Positions 25,568 through 33,490 are shown, counted from the stretch's first letter. The stretch: DNA of 54,437 nt from Sphaerotilus sp. (GCF_013299175.1 NZ_JAAFKF010000012.1:1-54437), one strand, 5' to 3'. Made by a program: numbers and translations. The notes: generated from the letters alone by a model not told the origin.

Positions 25568-26017
25568 GTGCCAATCATCCTATATTCACTCTTAGGCCCT
25601 CCGATCGGTGCACTCGTCTTCTGGTCCATCACGCTTCTTCCCGTAGCCATCTTTGCGATGTTTCGAGATGCGAGTTGGCACGCGGACTCGTGGTCTAGCA
25701 TAATAAAGCTACTTGTTGGCTGGTACCTTCCATACAGTTATCTTATTGGCGTCTTGCCAGCGGCCGGCGCCGGAGTCAGCCATGTTGTTTGCCTGCGCAA
25801 ACAAAGTACTACCAGAGCGAGAATCGCCCTCGTCGTCGCTACAGGCGCGGTATTGCAGTTTGTCTTGCTCTTGTTCTCAGGCGCTCTCGGCGATGTCGCC
25901 ATGGCGCTTGGTCTTGTCGCAGCAGCAACTGCGGCAAGCGGACTCATCGCAATGGCGGTCGAGACAATGCAGTCAAAAGTTGTGCGAAACAAGTCTACGA
26001 TACGCAATGACGCCTAA
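25568..26017 (+). CDS. Cassette-borne small membrane protein
   Basis: A 149-residue protein with about four hydrophobic segments (near 3-30, 45-66, 84-106 and 108-130) and a basic loop (RKQSTTRAR). The start is a GTG and no better upstream start was seen, so the N-terminus is uncertain. The stop codon TAA is inside the left box of the following attC, which is typical for cassette genes. No family was recognised. Confidence 0.65.
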   Translation: MPIILYSLLGPPIGALVFWSITLLPVAIFAMFRDASWHADSWSSIIKLLVGWYLPYSYLIGVLPAAGAGVSHVVCLRKQSTTRARIALVVATGAVLQFVLLLFSGALGDVAMALGLVAAATAASGLIAMAVETMQSKVVRNKSTIRNDA

Positions 26018-26099
26018 CCATTCGTTCAACCGGACAAATGCCGGCAGGCTTCGCCTACCGGCATTTGCCGGTTAACTCAAACGTTAGGCTTCCAAATTC
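26012..26099 (+). other. attC recombination site, full length (88 bp)
   Basis: Begins GCCTAAC (26012-26018) and ends GTTAGGC (26093-26099). It has inner inverted boxes TTCAACCGG and CCGGTTAA and a long central palindrome (AAATGCCGGCAGGC / GCCTACCGGCATTT). This is a complete, foldable attC of the TCAAAC-GTTAGGC type common in beta- and gammaproteobacteria. Confidence 0.92.
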
Positions 26100-26111
26100 C
26101 CATTTTGTGCC

Positions 26112-26654
26112 ATGGTCACCATTGAACAGCCCCGCAAAACTACATCGCACGGTCGCATAGGTGAGGCAGCAGTCACTGCAAAGTGCTGGATGAATGGCGT
26201 ACCCGCGCATAACACAAATGGACTTCGCGCAAACTTTGCGGGTAGCGACATCATCATCGATACCTCTGATCCGAGCAAGAAATTGCTTGTGCAAGTAAAA
26301 ACGGGCTATTCGCCTGCAAAGAAGCAGGTTTACCTTACTCAGGCGACGGGTGAGCAAGATCTAGAAAACCCGAAGTTTAAGGCTGATTTCGTAGTCTTCG
26401 TAAATATCGACAAAAAGGCAGGTGAATCTCATCAGCACCGAGGTACGCTAGGGTTTGAGCACTTCACCTACTTCATAGTCCCTGTCGTCGACGCAAACAA
26501 AATGTTCCGCGACGCGGTTCGTCGAGAATATGATAGACCTCTTATCAAGACTGGCGAACGCCGCAAGTTGACTAATCTTGCAGTATATGTTGAACCTGAG
26601 CTTATTAGTAAGTACCAGAACGCTTGGCATCTTTTGCGTGGCGAGCCGCTTTGA
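26112..26654 (+). CDS. Cassette-borne PD-(D/E)xK nuclease-like protein
   Basis: A 180-residue protein whose N-terminal half reads GRIGEAAVTAKC, then GSDIIID, then KLLVQVKTG. The order Glu18, Asp46, Gln61-x-Lys63 matches the PD-(D/E)xK restriction-endonuclease fold with the QxK variant of the last motif. This is a weak but coherent fold assignment by eye. The protein could be a defence nuclease or a DNA-repair type enzyme. It lies between a full attC and a collapsed one. Confidence 0.65.
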   Translation: MVTIEQPRKTTSHGRIGEAAVTAKCWMNGVPAHNTNGLRANFAGSDIIIDTSDPSKKLLVQVKTGYSPAKKQVYLTQATGEQDLENPKFKADFVVFVNIDKKAGESHQHRGTLGFEHFTYFIVPVVDANKMFRDAVRREYDRPLIKTGERRKLTNLAVYVEPELISKYQNAWHLLRGEPL

Positions 26655-26655
26655 A

Positions 26656-26675
26656 GCCTAACTCAAACGTTAGGC
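26656..26675 (+). other. Collapsed 20-bp attC
   Basis: GCCTAACTCAAACGTTAGGC contains only the two outer boxes joined by TCAAAC. The inner boxes and hairpin of a normal attC are absent. A deletion between the two TAAC copies of a full site (GCC-TAAC and GGT-TAAC-TCAAAC) would produce exactly this sequence. Confidence 0.85.
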
Positions 26676-26684
26676 ATCTCAACC

Positions 26685-27122
26685 ATGGCGCAACCACTTG
26701 CTCAGGCACTTAAGAGCTTTACTTCGCCGCACGATGAAGCGCAGCTACGGCAGCTCGACGAGACAGTAAGCTCCCTTCGGCGAGAGAACTGCGGTCCGGA
26801 TGAGTTCCGAGAACTACTCGGTGTCTTCGAGCGATTCCCAGAAGACGATGGGTATGGAATCTTCTGGTCGATCGTTCACTTCCTCGAAACCTGTTCAGGC
26901 TACGAACCGTTGCTAATCGAGTCCGTAAGTCGTGTCCCCACCGAATTCAATGTCCTCATGGTCAATCGTCTGATCAATGGAAATGTTCTCGAAGTTGACG
27001 GTCAATCGCTGCTGTCAGTGCTAGCCTCCTTGGCTTCGAATCCAGCAGCATCAAGCAGTGCCCGTAGGTCCGCCCAGGGCTTTCTCGAATACCAGGCCAA
27101 GCATGGACGCACAGATGCCTAA
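26685..27122 (+). CDS. Cassette-borne hypothetical protein
   Basis: A 145-residue acidic, mostly helical soluble protein with no catalytic motif recognised. Segments such as FPEDDGYGIFWSIVHFLE and TEFNVLMVNRLING have a look seen in small immunity-type proteins, but this is only an impression. The stop codon lies in the left box of the next attC. A single ORF per cassette supports it as a real gene. Confidence 0.65.
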   Translation: MAQPLAQALKSFTSPHDEAQLRQLDETVSSLRRENCGPDEFRELLGVFERFPEDDGYGIFWSIVHFLETCSGYEPLLIESVSRVPTEFNVLMVNRLINGNVLEVDGQSLLSVLASLASNPAASSSARRSAQGFLEYQAKHGRTDA

Positions 27123-27227
27123 CCCTTCCTTCAAGCGGACCCGCCACGGCAAGCCGCGCGTGGCCTTCATTTCATTCTCGGCCAAGCGCGCCTCGCCGCG
27201 GCGGTCCGCTTAAGTCAAACGTTAGGC
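27117..27227 (+). other. attC recombination site, full length (111 bp)
   Basis: Starts GCCTAAC (27117-27123) and ends GTTAGGC (27221-27227), with inner boxes TTCAAGCGGACC and GGTCCGCTTAAGTCAAAC. The middle is an imperfect GC-rich hairpin (CGCCACGGCAAGCCGCGCG against CGCGCCTCGCCGCGGCGG). Length and design are those of a normal attC. Confidence 0.92.
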
Positions 27228-27256
27228 CTCACCAAAACCACCCACACCACCGTTGT

Positions 27257-28126
27257 ATGCCAATATTCATCAGCTATTCGCACAAAGACAAAGACTTTGT
27301 AGATCGCCTAGCGATGCAACTCGTCCGCAGCAATGTCCACGTTTGGCTTGACCGATGGGAATTGTCAGTCGGTGACTCGATTGTGGATAAGGTCCAGGAA
27401 GCCGTAGACGGCGCAAGTGCTCTACTTGTCATCTTGTCGAAAGCATCTGTCGAGTCTGAGTGGTGCAAGAAAGAACTCTCGGCTGGGTTGCTTCGAGAGC
27501 TAGAAGAGAAACGGGTTGTAGTCATGCCCGTCATGCTCGAAGAGTGCACAGTACCGGTCTTCGCGCGCGGGAAGATGTTTGCTGACTTTCGCACCGACTT
27601 TGATGCCGGATTCAGATTGATTACAGAGGGTATCGCAAAGGTAACTAGTGCATCGCTTGGCCGAATCAAGGAGGCGACATATCACACCGACTGGTCAATA
27701 GACTGGGGCGATGTGAACGGCCGATTCGCGATCATCCTGAACTACGTGCAAGTCCCAAACAAGGAACCGCACACCTGCCTTACGAATATCGAGATTCTCG
27801 CAACACCTGCCGCTACGCGCGCATTCGAGAGGACCAAGGAAGCCGAAGGCGTTGAGGCGGCCAAGCTACACGTCGTTAAGCTCCTACTCGACAAAGTCAA
27901 TGAGGCAGGCGGCTTGCAGCCGCGCCTAGCTGATGAACGAGAGAAGATCTATAAGTTCGCGATGAAGGGGACGGGAAGGGGTGAGGCCTATGAAGTCCGG
28001 ATTGGCGTGCGCCGAATAGGTGAGGACAGCGGTCGGGACATCCTCGTGAACACGGGAAACGTCATCGCTGGGACATATCAACACATGACTGAGGTGCTCG
28101 GGAAGCCGAAGAACCAACGCCCGTGA
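27257..28126 (+). CDS. Cassette-borne TIR-domain protein
   Basis: A 289-residue protein. Residues 1-about 135 are a bacterial TIR domain: MPIFISYSHKDKDFVDRLA, the BB-loop region WLDRWELSVGDSI, then ALLVILSKASVESEWCKKEL. Glu73 in WCKKEL is at the position of the catalytic Glu of NAD-cleaving TIR enzymes. The remaining about 150 residues (from TYHTDWSIDWGD) form an unrecognised domain that may sense a trigger. TIR proteins commonly act in anti-phage defence by NAD depletion or signal production. That role is inferred here. Confidence 0.85.
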   Translation: MPIFISYSHKDKDFVDRLAMQLVRSNVHVWLDRWELSVGDSIVDKVQEAVDGASALLVILSKASVESEWCKKELSAGLLRELEEKRVVVMPVMLEECTVPVFARGKMFADFRTDFDAGFRLITEGIAKVTSASLGRIKEATYHTDWSIDWGDVNGRFAIILNYVQVPNKEPHTCLTNIEILATPAATRAFERTKEAEGVEAAKLHVVKLLLDKVNEAGGLQPRLADEREKIYKFAMKGTGRGEAYEVRIGVRRIGEDSGRDILVNTGNVIAGTYQHMTEVLGKPKNQRP

Positions 28127-28132
28127 GGTGAT

Positions 28133-28152
28133 GCCTAACTCAAACGTTATGC
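28133..28152 (+). other. Second collapsed 20-bp attC
   Basis: GCCTAACTCAAACGTTATGC has the same structure as the site at 26656, differing only in the right box (GTTATGC). It lies 6 bp after the TIR gene stop and precedes the last cassette ORF. Again the inner boxes and hairpin are missing. Confidence 0.83.
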
Positions 28153-28185
28153 ATCAGAGGGTGCGTTATTTCTGCGAGCAAAACG

Positions 28186-28539
28186 ATGAGCAATAAAGGA
28201 AGTGAGTTTCCCCCGGAGGTGTTAGAGCACATCGGCCAAGCTCGTGCCGCCCGGAGCGCAGTACAGTCAAGAAATCCGAGACTTTTCGCGGCAGTGGCCA
28301 AGGCAATGTTTGAACGTAACCCCATCGGCATCAACTTCACGGACAACACTGATGAATACGACGCGGAGGCTGGCACCGTTATTCCAAGACTAGCGGCATG
28401 CAGGTCCGCCGAAGACGTTGCTCAGATTCTTCACGAAGAGTTCCGGACATGGTTTGGAGAAGAAACAGCCGGCGAGGTATCAGCGTATCGTTCTCTCGGC
28501 GAAGATATCTGGCTTCTAAAGGATCAAGAACTTCGATAG
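28186..28539 (+). CDS. Last cassette ORF, hypothetical protein
   Basis: A 117-residue soluble protein with no recognised family. Visible segments include NPIGINFTDNTDEYDAEAG and LHEEFRTWFGEETAG. It has the lower GC content of the array. No GCCTAAC/GTTAGGC pair follows it, so the right end of this cassette appears truncated. The next 122 bp up to the glycosyltransferase gene contain no gene. Confidence 0.62.
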   Translation: MSNKGSEFPPEVLEHIGQARAARSAVQSRNPRLFAAVAKAMFERNPIGINFTDNTDEYDAEAGTVIPRLAACRSAEDVAQILHEEFRTWFGEETAGEVSAYRSLGEDIWLLKDQELR

Positions 28540-28661
28540 ATCCGCTTTTTCTCGCGAAGAAAAAGGCAATCAGGTGGGTGCGGCAACTCAGTTCCGCCAT
28601 CTAAAGCGACTCCCATAGGTGCCCACGAAATCCATTAACACGCCATGTTGAACTGAACCCA

Positions 28662-29633
28662 ATGGAACGCACCTGCCACAGCATCAGCCTCGTCATCCCC
28701 TGCTACAACGAGGCGAGCAACCTGGACGCCCTGCTCACACGCTGCATCGCCAGCCTGGACGCGCTCGGCCTGCGCTGGGAAATCCTGCTGGTCGATGACG
28801 GCAGCCGGGACAACACCGCCGTGCAGCTCGCGCACTGGGCCGCCCGTGAACCTCGGGTGCGCGCCCTGCTGCTGTCGCGCAACTTCGGCAAGGAGGCCGC
28901 TCTCAGCGCCGGCCTGGACGCCGCCCGCGGCGAAACCGTGGTGCTGATGGACGCGGACCTGCAGCACGAGCCGGAGCTGATTCCCACCATGCTGGCGCGT
29001 TGGCAAGCCGGCATCGATGTGGTCTACGCCCGGCGCAAGGACCGCCGCGACGAGCCATGGTTCAAGCGCGTGTTCACGCACCTGTTCTACCGCATGCTCA
29101 ACGCCACGCACCCGCGGGTGAAGATTCCGGCGGATGCGGGGGATTTCCGGCTGCTCGACCGGAGCGTGGTCGATGCGCTCAAGTCGCTGCCGGAGCACAA
29201 CCGCTTCATGAAGGGCATGTACGCCTGGGTCGGATTCCGCTCGGAAGAGCTGCCCTACACGCCGCAGGCCCGCGCCAGTGGCCGCAGCCACTACAACCTG
29301 CACAGCCTCGTCAGCCTGTCACTGAGCGGCATGACGGCTTTCACCACCTGGCCGCTGCGCGCGTCGAGCGTGATCGGGGTGAATCTCGCGCTGCTGGCGT
29401 TCTGCTACGGCGGCTACCTGGTGATGGACTACTGGCTGTTCGGCGCCGAGGTCTCGGGCTGGACCACCATCGTGGTGAGCACCATGCTGTTCTCGGGCGT
29501 GCAACTGCTCAGCCTGGGCGTGCTGGGCGAGTACATCGCCCGCATCTACGACGAGGTCAAGGGCCGTCCGCTCTACATCGTGCAGCGGCAACTGGGTGCG
29601 GGTCTGCCGGCCGAAACGCCCACCAGCGACTGA
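28662..29633 (+). CDS. GtrB/DPM1-like family 2 glycosyltransferase
   Basis: A 323-residue enzyme with a GT2 domain (SLVIPCYNEASNLDALL, LLVDDGSRDNT, MDADLQHEPELIP) and two C-terminal membrane segments (about 232-258 and 268-292). This architecture is that of undecaprenyl-phosphate glycosyltransferases, which load a sugar onto the lipid carrier at the inner face of the membrane. The convergent GtrA-like gene downstream would supply the matching flippase-like partner. The 3' ends overlap by 77 bp. Confidence 0.9.
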   Translation: MERTCHSISLVIPCYNEASNLDALLTRCIASLDALGLRWEILLVDDGSRDNTAVQLAHWAAREPRVRALLLSRNFGKEAALSAGLDAARGETVVLMDADLQHEPELIPTMLARWQAGIDVVYARRKDRRDEPWFKRVFTHLFYRMLNATHPRVKIPADAGDFRLLDRSVVDALKSLPEHNRFMKGMYAWVGFRSEELPYTPQARASGRSHYNLHSLVSLSLSGMTAFTTWPLRASSVIGVNLALLAFCYGGYLVMDYWLFGAEVSGWTTIVVSTMLFSGVQLLSLGVLGEYIARIYDEVKGRPLYIVQRQLGAGLPAETPTSD

Positions 29634-30003
29634 CCACGAACGTCACCCCCGCCAGCCCGACCAGCACCAGCCCCAGGGCCACGTCATAGCGCACGCCGCC
29701 CAGGTGCAGCACGGCGGCATAGCTCAATTCGTTGAGCACGAAGCCCCCGAGTGACACCAGCCCGAAGCGCCACAGGCTCTGGCCGGTGCCCAGGCCGGAG
29801 GTGGCGGCGAAGGTCCAGTGGCGGTGGCCGCTGAAGGACACGACAAATGCGATCATCCAGCCCAGCACATTGGCGCCCAGTGGCTGCAGCCCCAGGCGCT
29901 CCACGGCCAGCCAGACGACGCTCCAATGCACTGCCGCCGCGGTGGTTCCCACGGCGATGAAGCGCAAACCCTGCACACGATCATTGTTCGACATGCCCGA
30001 CAT
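29557..30003 (-). CDS. GtrA-family membrane protein
   Basis: A small four-segment membrane protein of 148 residues, with LRFIAVGTTAAAVHWSVVWL near the start and the GtrA-like pattern GHRHWTFA then VSRWWAF. GtrA proteins are thought to flip lipid-linked sugars made by GtrB-type enzymes. The start is either 30003 (after AGGGG) or 29994. Either choice overlaps the divergent YdjC-like gene's start. Its 3' end overlaps the GtrB-like gene. Confidence 0.85.
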   Translation of the reverse strand: MSGMSNNDRVQGLRFIAVGTTAAAVHWSVVWLAVERLGLQPLGANVLGWMIAFVVSFSGHRHWTFAATSGLGTGQSLWRFGLVSLGGFVLNELSYAAVLHLGGVRYDVALGLVLVGLAGVTFVVSRWWAFRPADPHPVAAARCRADGP

Positions 30004-30901
30004 CCTAGCCCCTGCCCACCCGCTTCGACGCCTGGCGGTCTGCATCGACGACTACGGCCTGCACGCCGGCATCGACGAGGCGAGCGTGCGGCTGGCCCGC
30101 GCTGGCCGCATCAGCGCGGTCAGCGTGATGAGCGAAGGCCCGACATGGCCGGACAGCGCCGCGGCGCTGCGCCAGGCCGTGCAGACGCACCCGGTCGATG
30201 TCGGCCTGCACCTGAACCTCACCGAGCCACTGCCCGGCGTGGCGGGCGAGCCGCTGCAGCGTGTGGTCCTGCGCGCCGGGCTGCGCGGGTTCAACGCGCG
30301 GGCCTTGCGCCAGCGCATCGACGGGCAGTTGGACCGGTTCGAAGCGGGCTGGGGCGCCGGACCCGACCATGTGGACGGGCACCAGCATGTCCACCAGTTG
30401 CCGCAGGTGCGCGCCGTGCTGCTCGGTGCGCTGGAGGCCCGCTATCCCGACGCCAGCCGACGCCCTTGGCTGCGGGCGAGCCGGGCGCCGCTCGGGGCGG
30501 GGCTGCCGCTGCGGCGCAAGGCCGACGTGATCTCGTGGCTGGGTGCGGCCGAGCTGCAGCGTGCGGCGCAACAGCGCGGCTGGTCCTCGAACGGCTACCT
30601 GCTCGGCGTCTACGGTTTCGACACCGACGCGCCGGGCTACCGGGCGCTGCTGCAACGCTGGTTCGCGCTGGCGCAGGACGGCGACCTGCTCATGTGCCAC
30701 CCCGCCTGCCATGCCCCTGCCGACGACGTGATCGGTGCAGCACGGCAGGTGGAGTGGGCCGTGTGGCAGTCCGACACCCTGCCCGGCGATCTGGCGCGGG
30801 CCGGCGTGGAGGTCACGGCGCTGCGCAGTGTGCTGGCAGGACGATCATCCAGTGCAGCGTCTGGTGGGGCGCATTCTGTTGCGCCGGCACGTCAAAGCTG
30901 A
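29993..30901 (+). CDS. YdjC/ChbG-like carbohydrate deacetylase
   Basis: A 302-residue member of the YdjC family of metal-dependent deacetylases. The metal and catalytic motifs are the N-terminal DDYGL, HLNLTEP and DGHQHVHQLPQV. It probably removes an acetyl group from an amino sugar or lipid-linked sugar, in line with its glycosyltransferase neighbours. A hopanoid-associated (HpnK-like) role is another option. The start codon overlaps the divergent gtrA-like start, and its end overlaps the convergent GT39 gene by 89 bp. Confidence 0.85.
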   Translation: MPDILAPAHPLRRLAVCIDDYGLHAGIDEASVRLARAGRISAVSVMSEGPTWPDSAAALRQAVQTHPVDVGLHLNLTEPLPGVAGEPLQRVVLRAGLRGFNARALRQRIDGQLDRFEAGWGAGPDHVDGHQHVHQLPQVRAVLLGALEARYPDASRRPWLRASRAPLGAGLPLRRKADVISWLGAAELQRAAQQRGWSSNGYLLGVYGFDTDAPGYRALLQRWFALAQDGDLLMCHPACHAPADDVIGAARQVEWAVWQSDTLPGDLARAGVEVTALRSVLAGRSSSAASGGAHSVAPARQS

Positions 30902-32399
30902 ACTCCCCCCGCAGCACCTCGCCGGACACCCACTCGTCCAGCGGCGGCGCAGAACCCAGCCGCACCGCCACATGCCCCGCCTCGGCGAACACCGACGGCC
31001 GCAGCCAGGGGGTGTGCAGCACGGTGTCATCGACCACGGCCGGGTGCGCCGCCGCATAGACGCCGACGATGCCTGCCTCGAAGCCCGGACCCCGCACGAA
31101 GCGCAGCGGGCAACCCGCCGGCACCGCCTGTGCCCAGCGTTCCTCCACCACGTCGGCCATGGCCTGGGCGGGGTAGAACTGGTCCAGCCGTGGCCGGGTC
31201 GAGCGCATCCGGTCGGTCCAGCGCGGTGCCACATACGACAGCGCAAAGACCGTGTGCAGCACCAGCGCCAGCGCCACCCAGCGCCGCCAGTCCGGCCGCA
31301 CCGACCGCGGCCACAGCGCCGCCACCGCGATGCCGAGGAACTGGAAGGTCTGGATGCCCCAGTGGTCCTGCAACCGCAACCCGCCCAGCAGCGCCGCGAT
31401 CAGCACCCCCGCCACCGGAACGCCCAGCAGCCCGATCAGCCAGTCCCGCTGCAGCGTGGACTGTGGCCCGCGCGCCAGCACCGGCCGCCCCCGCGACCAC
31501 CACGCCATCCCGCCCACCAGCAGCAAGGCCGGCGCCAGCACCCGCACCTGGATCACCAGGAACTTGACGATGCTGCCCAGCCGCTCGGGGAAGGTCTGCG
31601 AGACACCGGCCTGCGTGGCATAGGCGATCGTGCTCCAGCCATGCGTGACCACCCAGGCCATGTGCGGCGCCAACAGCAGCAGCGCCAGCGCCGTCGCCAG
31701 CAGGAGTCCGCGGCGGTGGGCCGGCTGCGCCAGGACACCACTGCGCCACATCGCCACCATCAGGCCCAGCAGCGGCAGCGCCGCCTGGTACTTCGACAGC
31801 AGCGCCAGCCCGGCTGCCACGCCCAGCGCCACCCAGCGGCCCGTCTGCACGGCGGTGGGTGCCAAGGTGGCTTGCCGGGTGGCGCGCAGCGCGAGTAGCG
31901 TTGCCGCCGACACGCACACCACCATCACCGAGTTGTGGTTGAACAACTGCGCCTTGAACATGAAGCCCTGCTGCAGACCGGCGAACAGCACGGCCAGCCC
32001 CGCCCGGTCCTCGCCCAGCAGCCAGCACGCGATGCGCCAGGTGAGCACCAGATTCAGCGCGATGCAGCCCCCCGCCAGCACGGAAGGCCACCACGCATGC
32101 AGCCCCCCCAACTGGATCGCCACGGCCAGCAGCCAGCTCGGCAGCGGCGGGTGCTTGTGGTAGCCCCACTCCAGGGACTGTGCCCACGAGAACTGCTCGA
32201 AGTGGTCACCGTACTGCGCCGTGTTGGTCAGCAGGGCCAGCACCACCCAGGCCAGCACCAGCCCCGCGGCCAGCAGCGGTGGATGGGCCAGCCACGCATT
32301 CAAGCCCGCGGTGGCATCCACGCGCGCGGGCATCCAGGCGATGCGCGCAGCGGGCAGCACCTGCACCACGCCGTTACCATTCAGAGCACTGTTCTTCAT
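30813..32399 (-). CDS. GT39-type (ArnT/PMT-like) membrane glycosyltransferase
   Basis: A 528-residue integral membrane protein with about 10-12 segments. After the first membrane helix comes GDHFEQFSWAQSLEWGYHKHPPLPSW. This is the acidic/aromatic periplasmic loop and HPPL motif of family 39 lipid-linked sugar transferases. The C-terminal periplasmic domain is soluble. It would transfer a sugar from undecaprenyl phosphate to lipid A, a glycan or protein. The ATG at 32399 is preferred over an upstream TTG. Confidence 0.88.
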   Translation of the reverse strand: MKNSALNGNGVVQVLPAARIAWMPARVDATAGLNAWLAHPPLLAAGLVLAWVVLALLTNTAQYGDHFEQFSWAQSLEWGYHKHPPLPSWLLAVAIQLGGLHAWWPSVLAGGCIALNLVLTWRIACWLLGEDRAGLAVLFAGLQQGFMFKAQLFNHNSVMVVCVSAATLLALRATRQATLAPTAVQTGRWVALGVAAGLALLSKYQAALPLLGLMVAMWRSGVLAQPAHRRGLLLATALALLLLAPHMAWVVTHGWSTIAYATQAGVSQTFPERLGSIVKFLVIQVRVLAPALLLVGGMAWWSRGRPVLARGPQSTLQRDWLIGLLGVPVAGVLIAALLGGLRLQDHWGIQTFQFLGIAVAALWPRSVRPDWRRWVALALVLHTVFALSYVAPRWTDRMRSTRPRLDQFYPAQAMADVVEERWAQAVPAGCPLRFVRGPGFEAGIVGVYAAAHPAVVDDTVLHTPWLRPSVFAEAGHVAVRLGSAPPLDEWVSGEVLRGEFSFDVPAQQNAPHQTLHWMIVLPAHCAAP

Positions 32400-32468
32400 T
32401 CGGTGAACTGCTTTACAAAACGAAATCAAAACGAAATTTTTTACAACGCAGCATTTTCAAGCATCTGC

Positions 32469-33392
32469 ATGACACACGCCACCGCAATCACCCCGATGAC
32501 CAGCCTGCGCTGGGCCTACCTCTGTCTGGCCGGCAGCATGGCCCTGGTGGGCAGCTATGTGGGGTTGTCGAAGCTGCTGGTGGCGGTCTTTCCGGTGTTC
32601 CTGCTGGCTTGGCTGCGTTTTGGCATCGCGGCGGTGGCGATGGCGGGGTGGCTGCGGCGACCGCAGGACGAGGCGCCGATGGTGGCGCAAGACCGGGTGC
32701 TGTTGTTTCTGGAAAGCTTTCTGGGCAATTTCCTGTTCTCGGTCTTCATGCTGTACGGCATTTCGCTGAGCACGGCGCTGGCGGCGGGCGTGGTGATGGC
32801 CGCGTTGCCTGGCGTGGTGGCGCTGATGTCGCGGATCTTTCTGGGCGAGCGGCTCACCGGGCGCGTGCTGGCGGGGATCGGCTGTGCGGTGGCAGGCATC
32901 GCGCTGGTCTCCTGGAGCAAGCGGCATGGCGCCGCCACCCCGTCCGCCGACCCGTGGCTCGGCACGGCGCTGCTCATCGGCGCCGTGTGCTGCGAAGCCA
33001 GCTATGTCGTGATCGGCAAGAAGCTCTCCGGCACCCTCGGCCCGCGCCGCATCAGCGCGCTGGTCAATCTCTGGGGGCTGGCACTGGTCACGCCGCTGGG
33101 GCTGTGGCAGGCGCTGTCGTTCGATTTCAGCCGTGTGACGCTCCCCACCTGGACCTTGCTGCTGTTTTACGCCATCGCGGCGAGCATGGTCACGGTCTGG
33201 CTCTGGATGACCGGGCTGCGCCAAGTGCCAGCCGCGCGCGCCGGGGTGTTCACGGTGATGCTGCCGGTGTCGGCGACGGCGGTGGGGGTGCTGCTGCTGG
33301 GCGAATCGTTCAGCGCGGCACAGGCCGGCGCGTTCGCACTGGCGATGCTGGGGGTGCTGCTGGCCACCTGGCCGGAGCGCCAGTCCGCCTGA
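32469..33392 (+). CDS. EamA/DMT-superfamily transporter
   Basis: A 307-residue membrane protein with ten predicted segments arranged as two EamA repeats. The end of repeat one is ALPGVVALMSRIFLGERL and of repeat two MLPVSATAVGVLLLGESF. Such proteins export amino acids, metabolites or drugs, and the substrate here is unknown. It is divergent from the GT39 gene across a short AT-rich promoter region. An alternative start is the in-frame ATG 27 nt downstream. Confidence 0.88.
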   Translation: MTHATAITPMTSLRWAYLCLAGSMALVGSYVGLSKLLVAVFPVFLLAWLRFGIAAVAMAGWLRRPQDEAPMVAQDRVLLFLESFLGNFLFSVFMLYGISLSTALAAGVVMAALPGVVALMSRIFLGERLTGRVLAGIGCAVAGIALVSWSKRHGAATPSADPWLGTALLIGAVCCEASYVVIGKKLSGTLGPRRISALVNLWGLALVTPLGLWQALSFDFSRVTLPTWTLLLFYAIAASMVTVWLWMTGLRQVPAARAGVFTVMLPVSATAVGVLLLGESFSAAQAGAFALAMLGVLLATWPERQSA

Positions 33393-33449
33393 CGGTCCAG
33401 CCTCGCCCCCTGCCGACAGCGGCACCTCATGCGGCAACACAATCCCATA

Positions 33450-33482
33450 TTTCCAACAATTGTATTGCACACAATTAAACTG
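33450..33482. promoter_or_regulatory. Candidate OhrR operator
   Basis: AACAATTGTATTGCACACAATTAAA sits just upstream of ohrR. It is an AT-rich, partly palindromic sequence with repeated CAATT/AATTG half-sites. It resembles known OhrR-binding sites (TACAATT...AATTGTA type) and would allow autoregulation of ohrR-ohr. Confidence 0.6.
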
Positions 33483-33490
33483 CACCCACC

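Larger units (their letters stand above)
25425..28152 (+). mobile_element. Integrase-less gene-cassette array (CALIN)
   Basis: Between potI and a glycosyltransferase gene lies about 2.7 kb of clearly AT-richer DNA. It consists of single plus-strand ORFs separated by sites that start GCCTAAC and end GTTAGGC, the R-box pair of integron attC sites. Two full attC sites, two collapsed 20-bp sites and two degenerate left-hand boxes (25425-25431, 25465-25482) are present. No intI gene is seen in the window. The array order is membrane protein, nuclease-like, unknown, TIR, unknown. The last cassette has no recognisable attC at its right end. Confidence 0.87.

Noticed and set aside
25477-25701. Minus-strand 74-codon ORF at the left of the cassette array
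   Set aside because: It ends inside a GTTAGGC box and overlaps the start of the plus-strand membrane-protein ORF. Cassette genes here all run on the plus strand.
29000-29689. Alternative-frame ORF inside the GtrB-like gene
   Set aside because: The translation is Arg/Ala-rich without hydrophobic pattern. The GT2 frame has all motifs.
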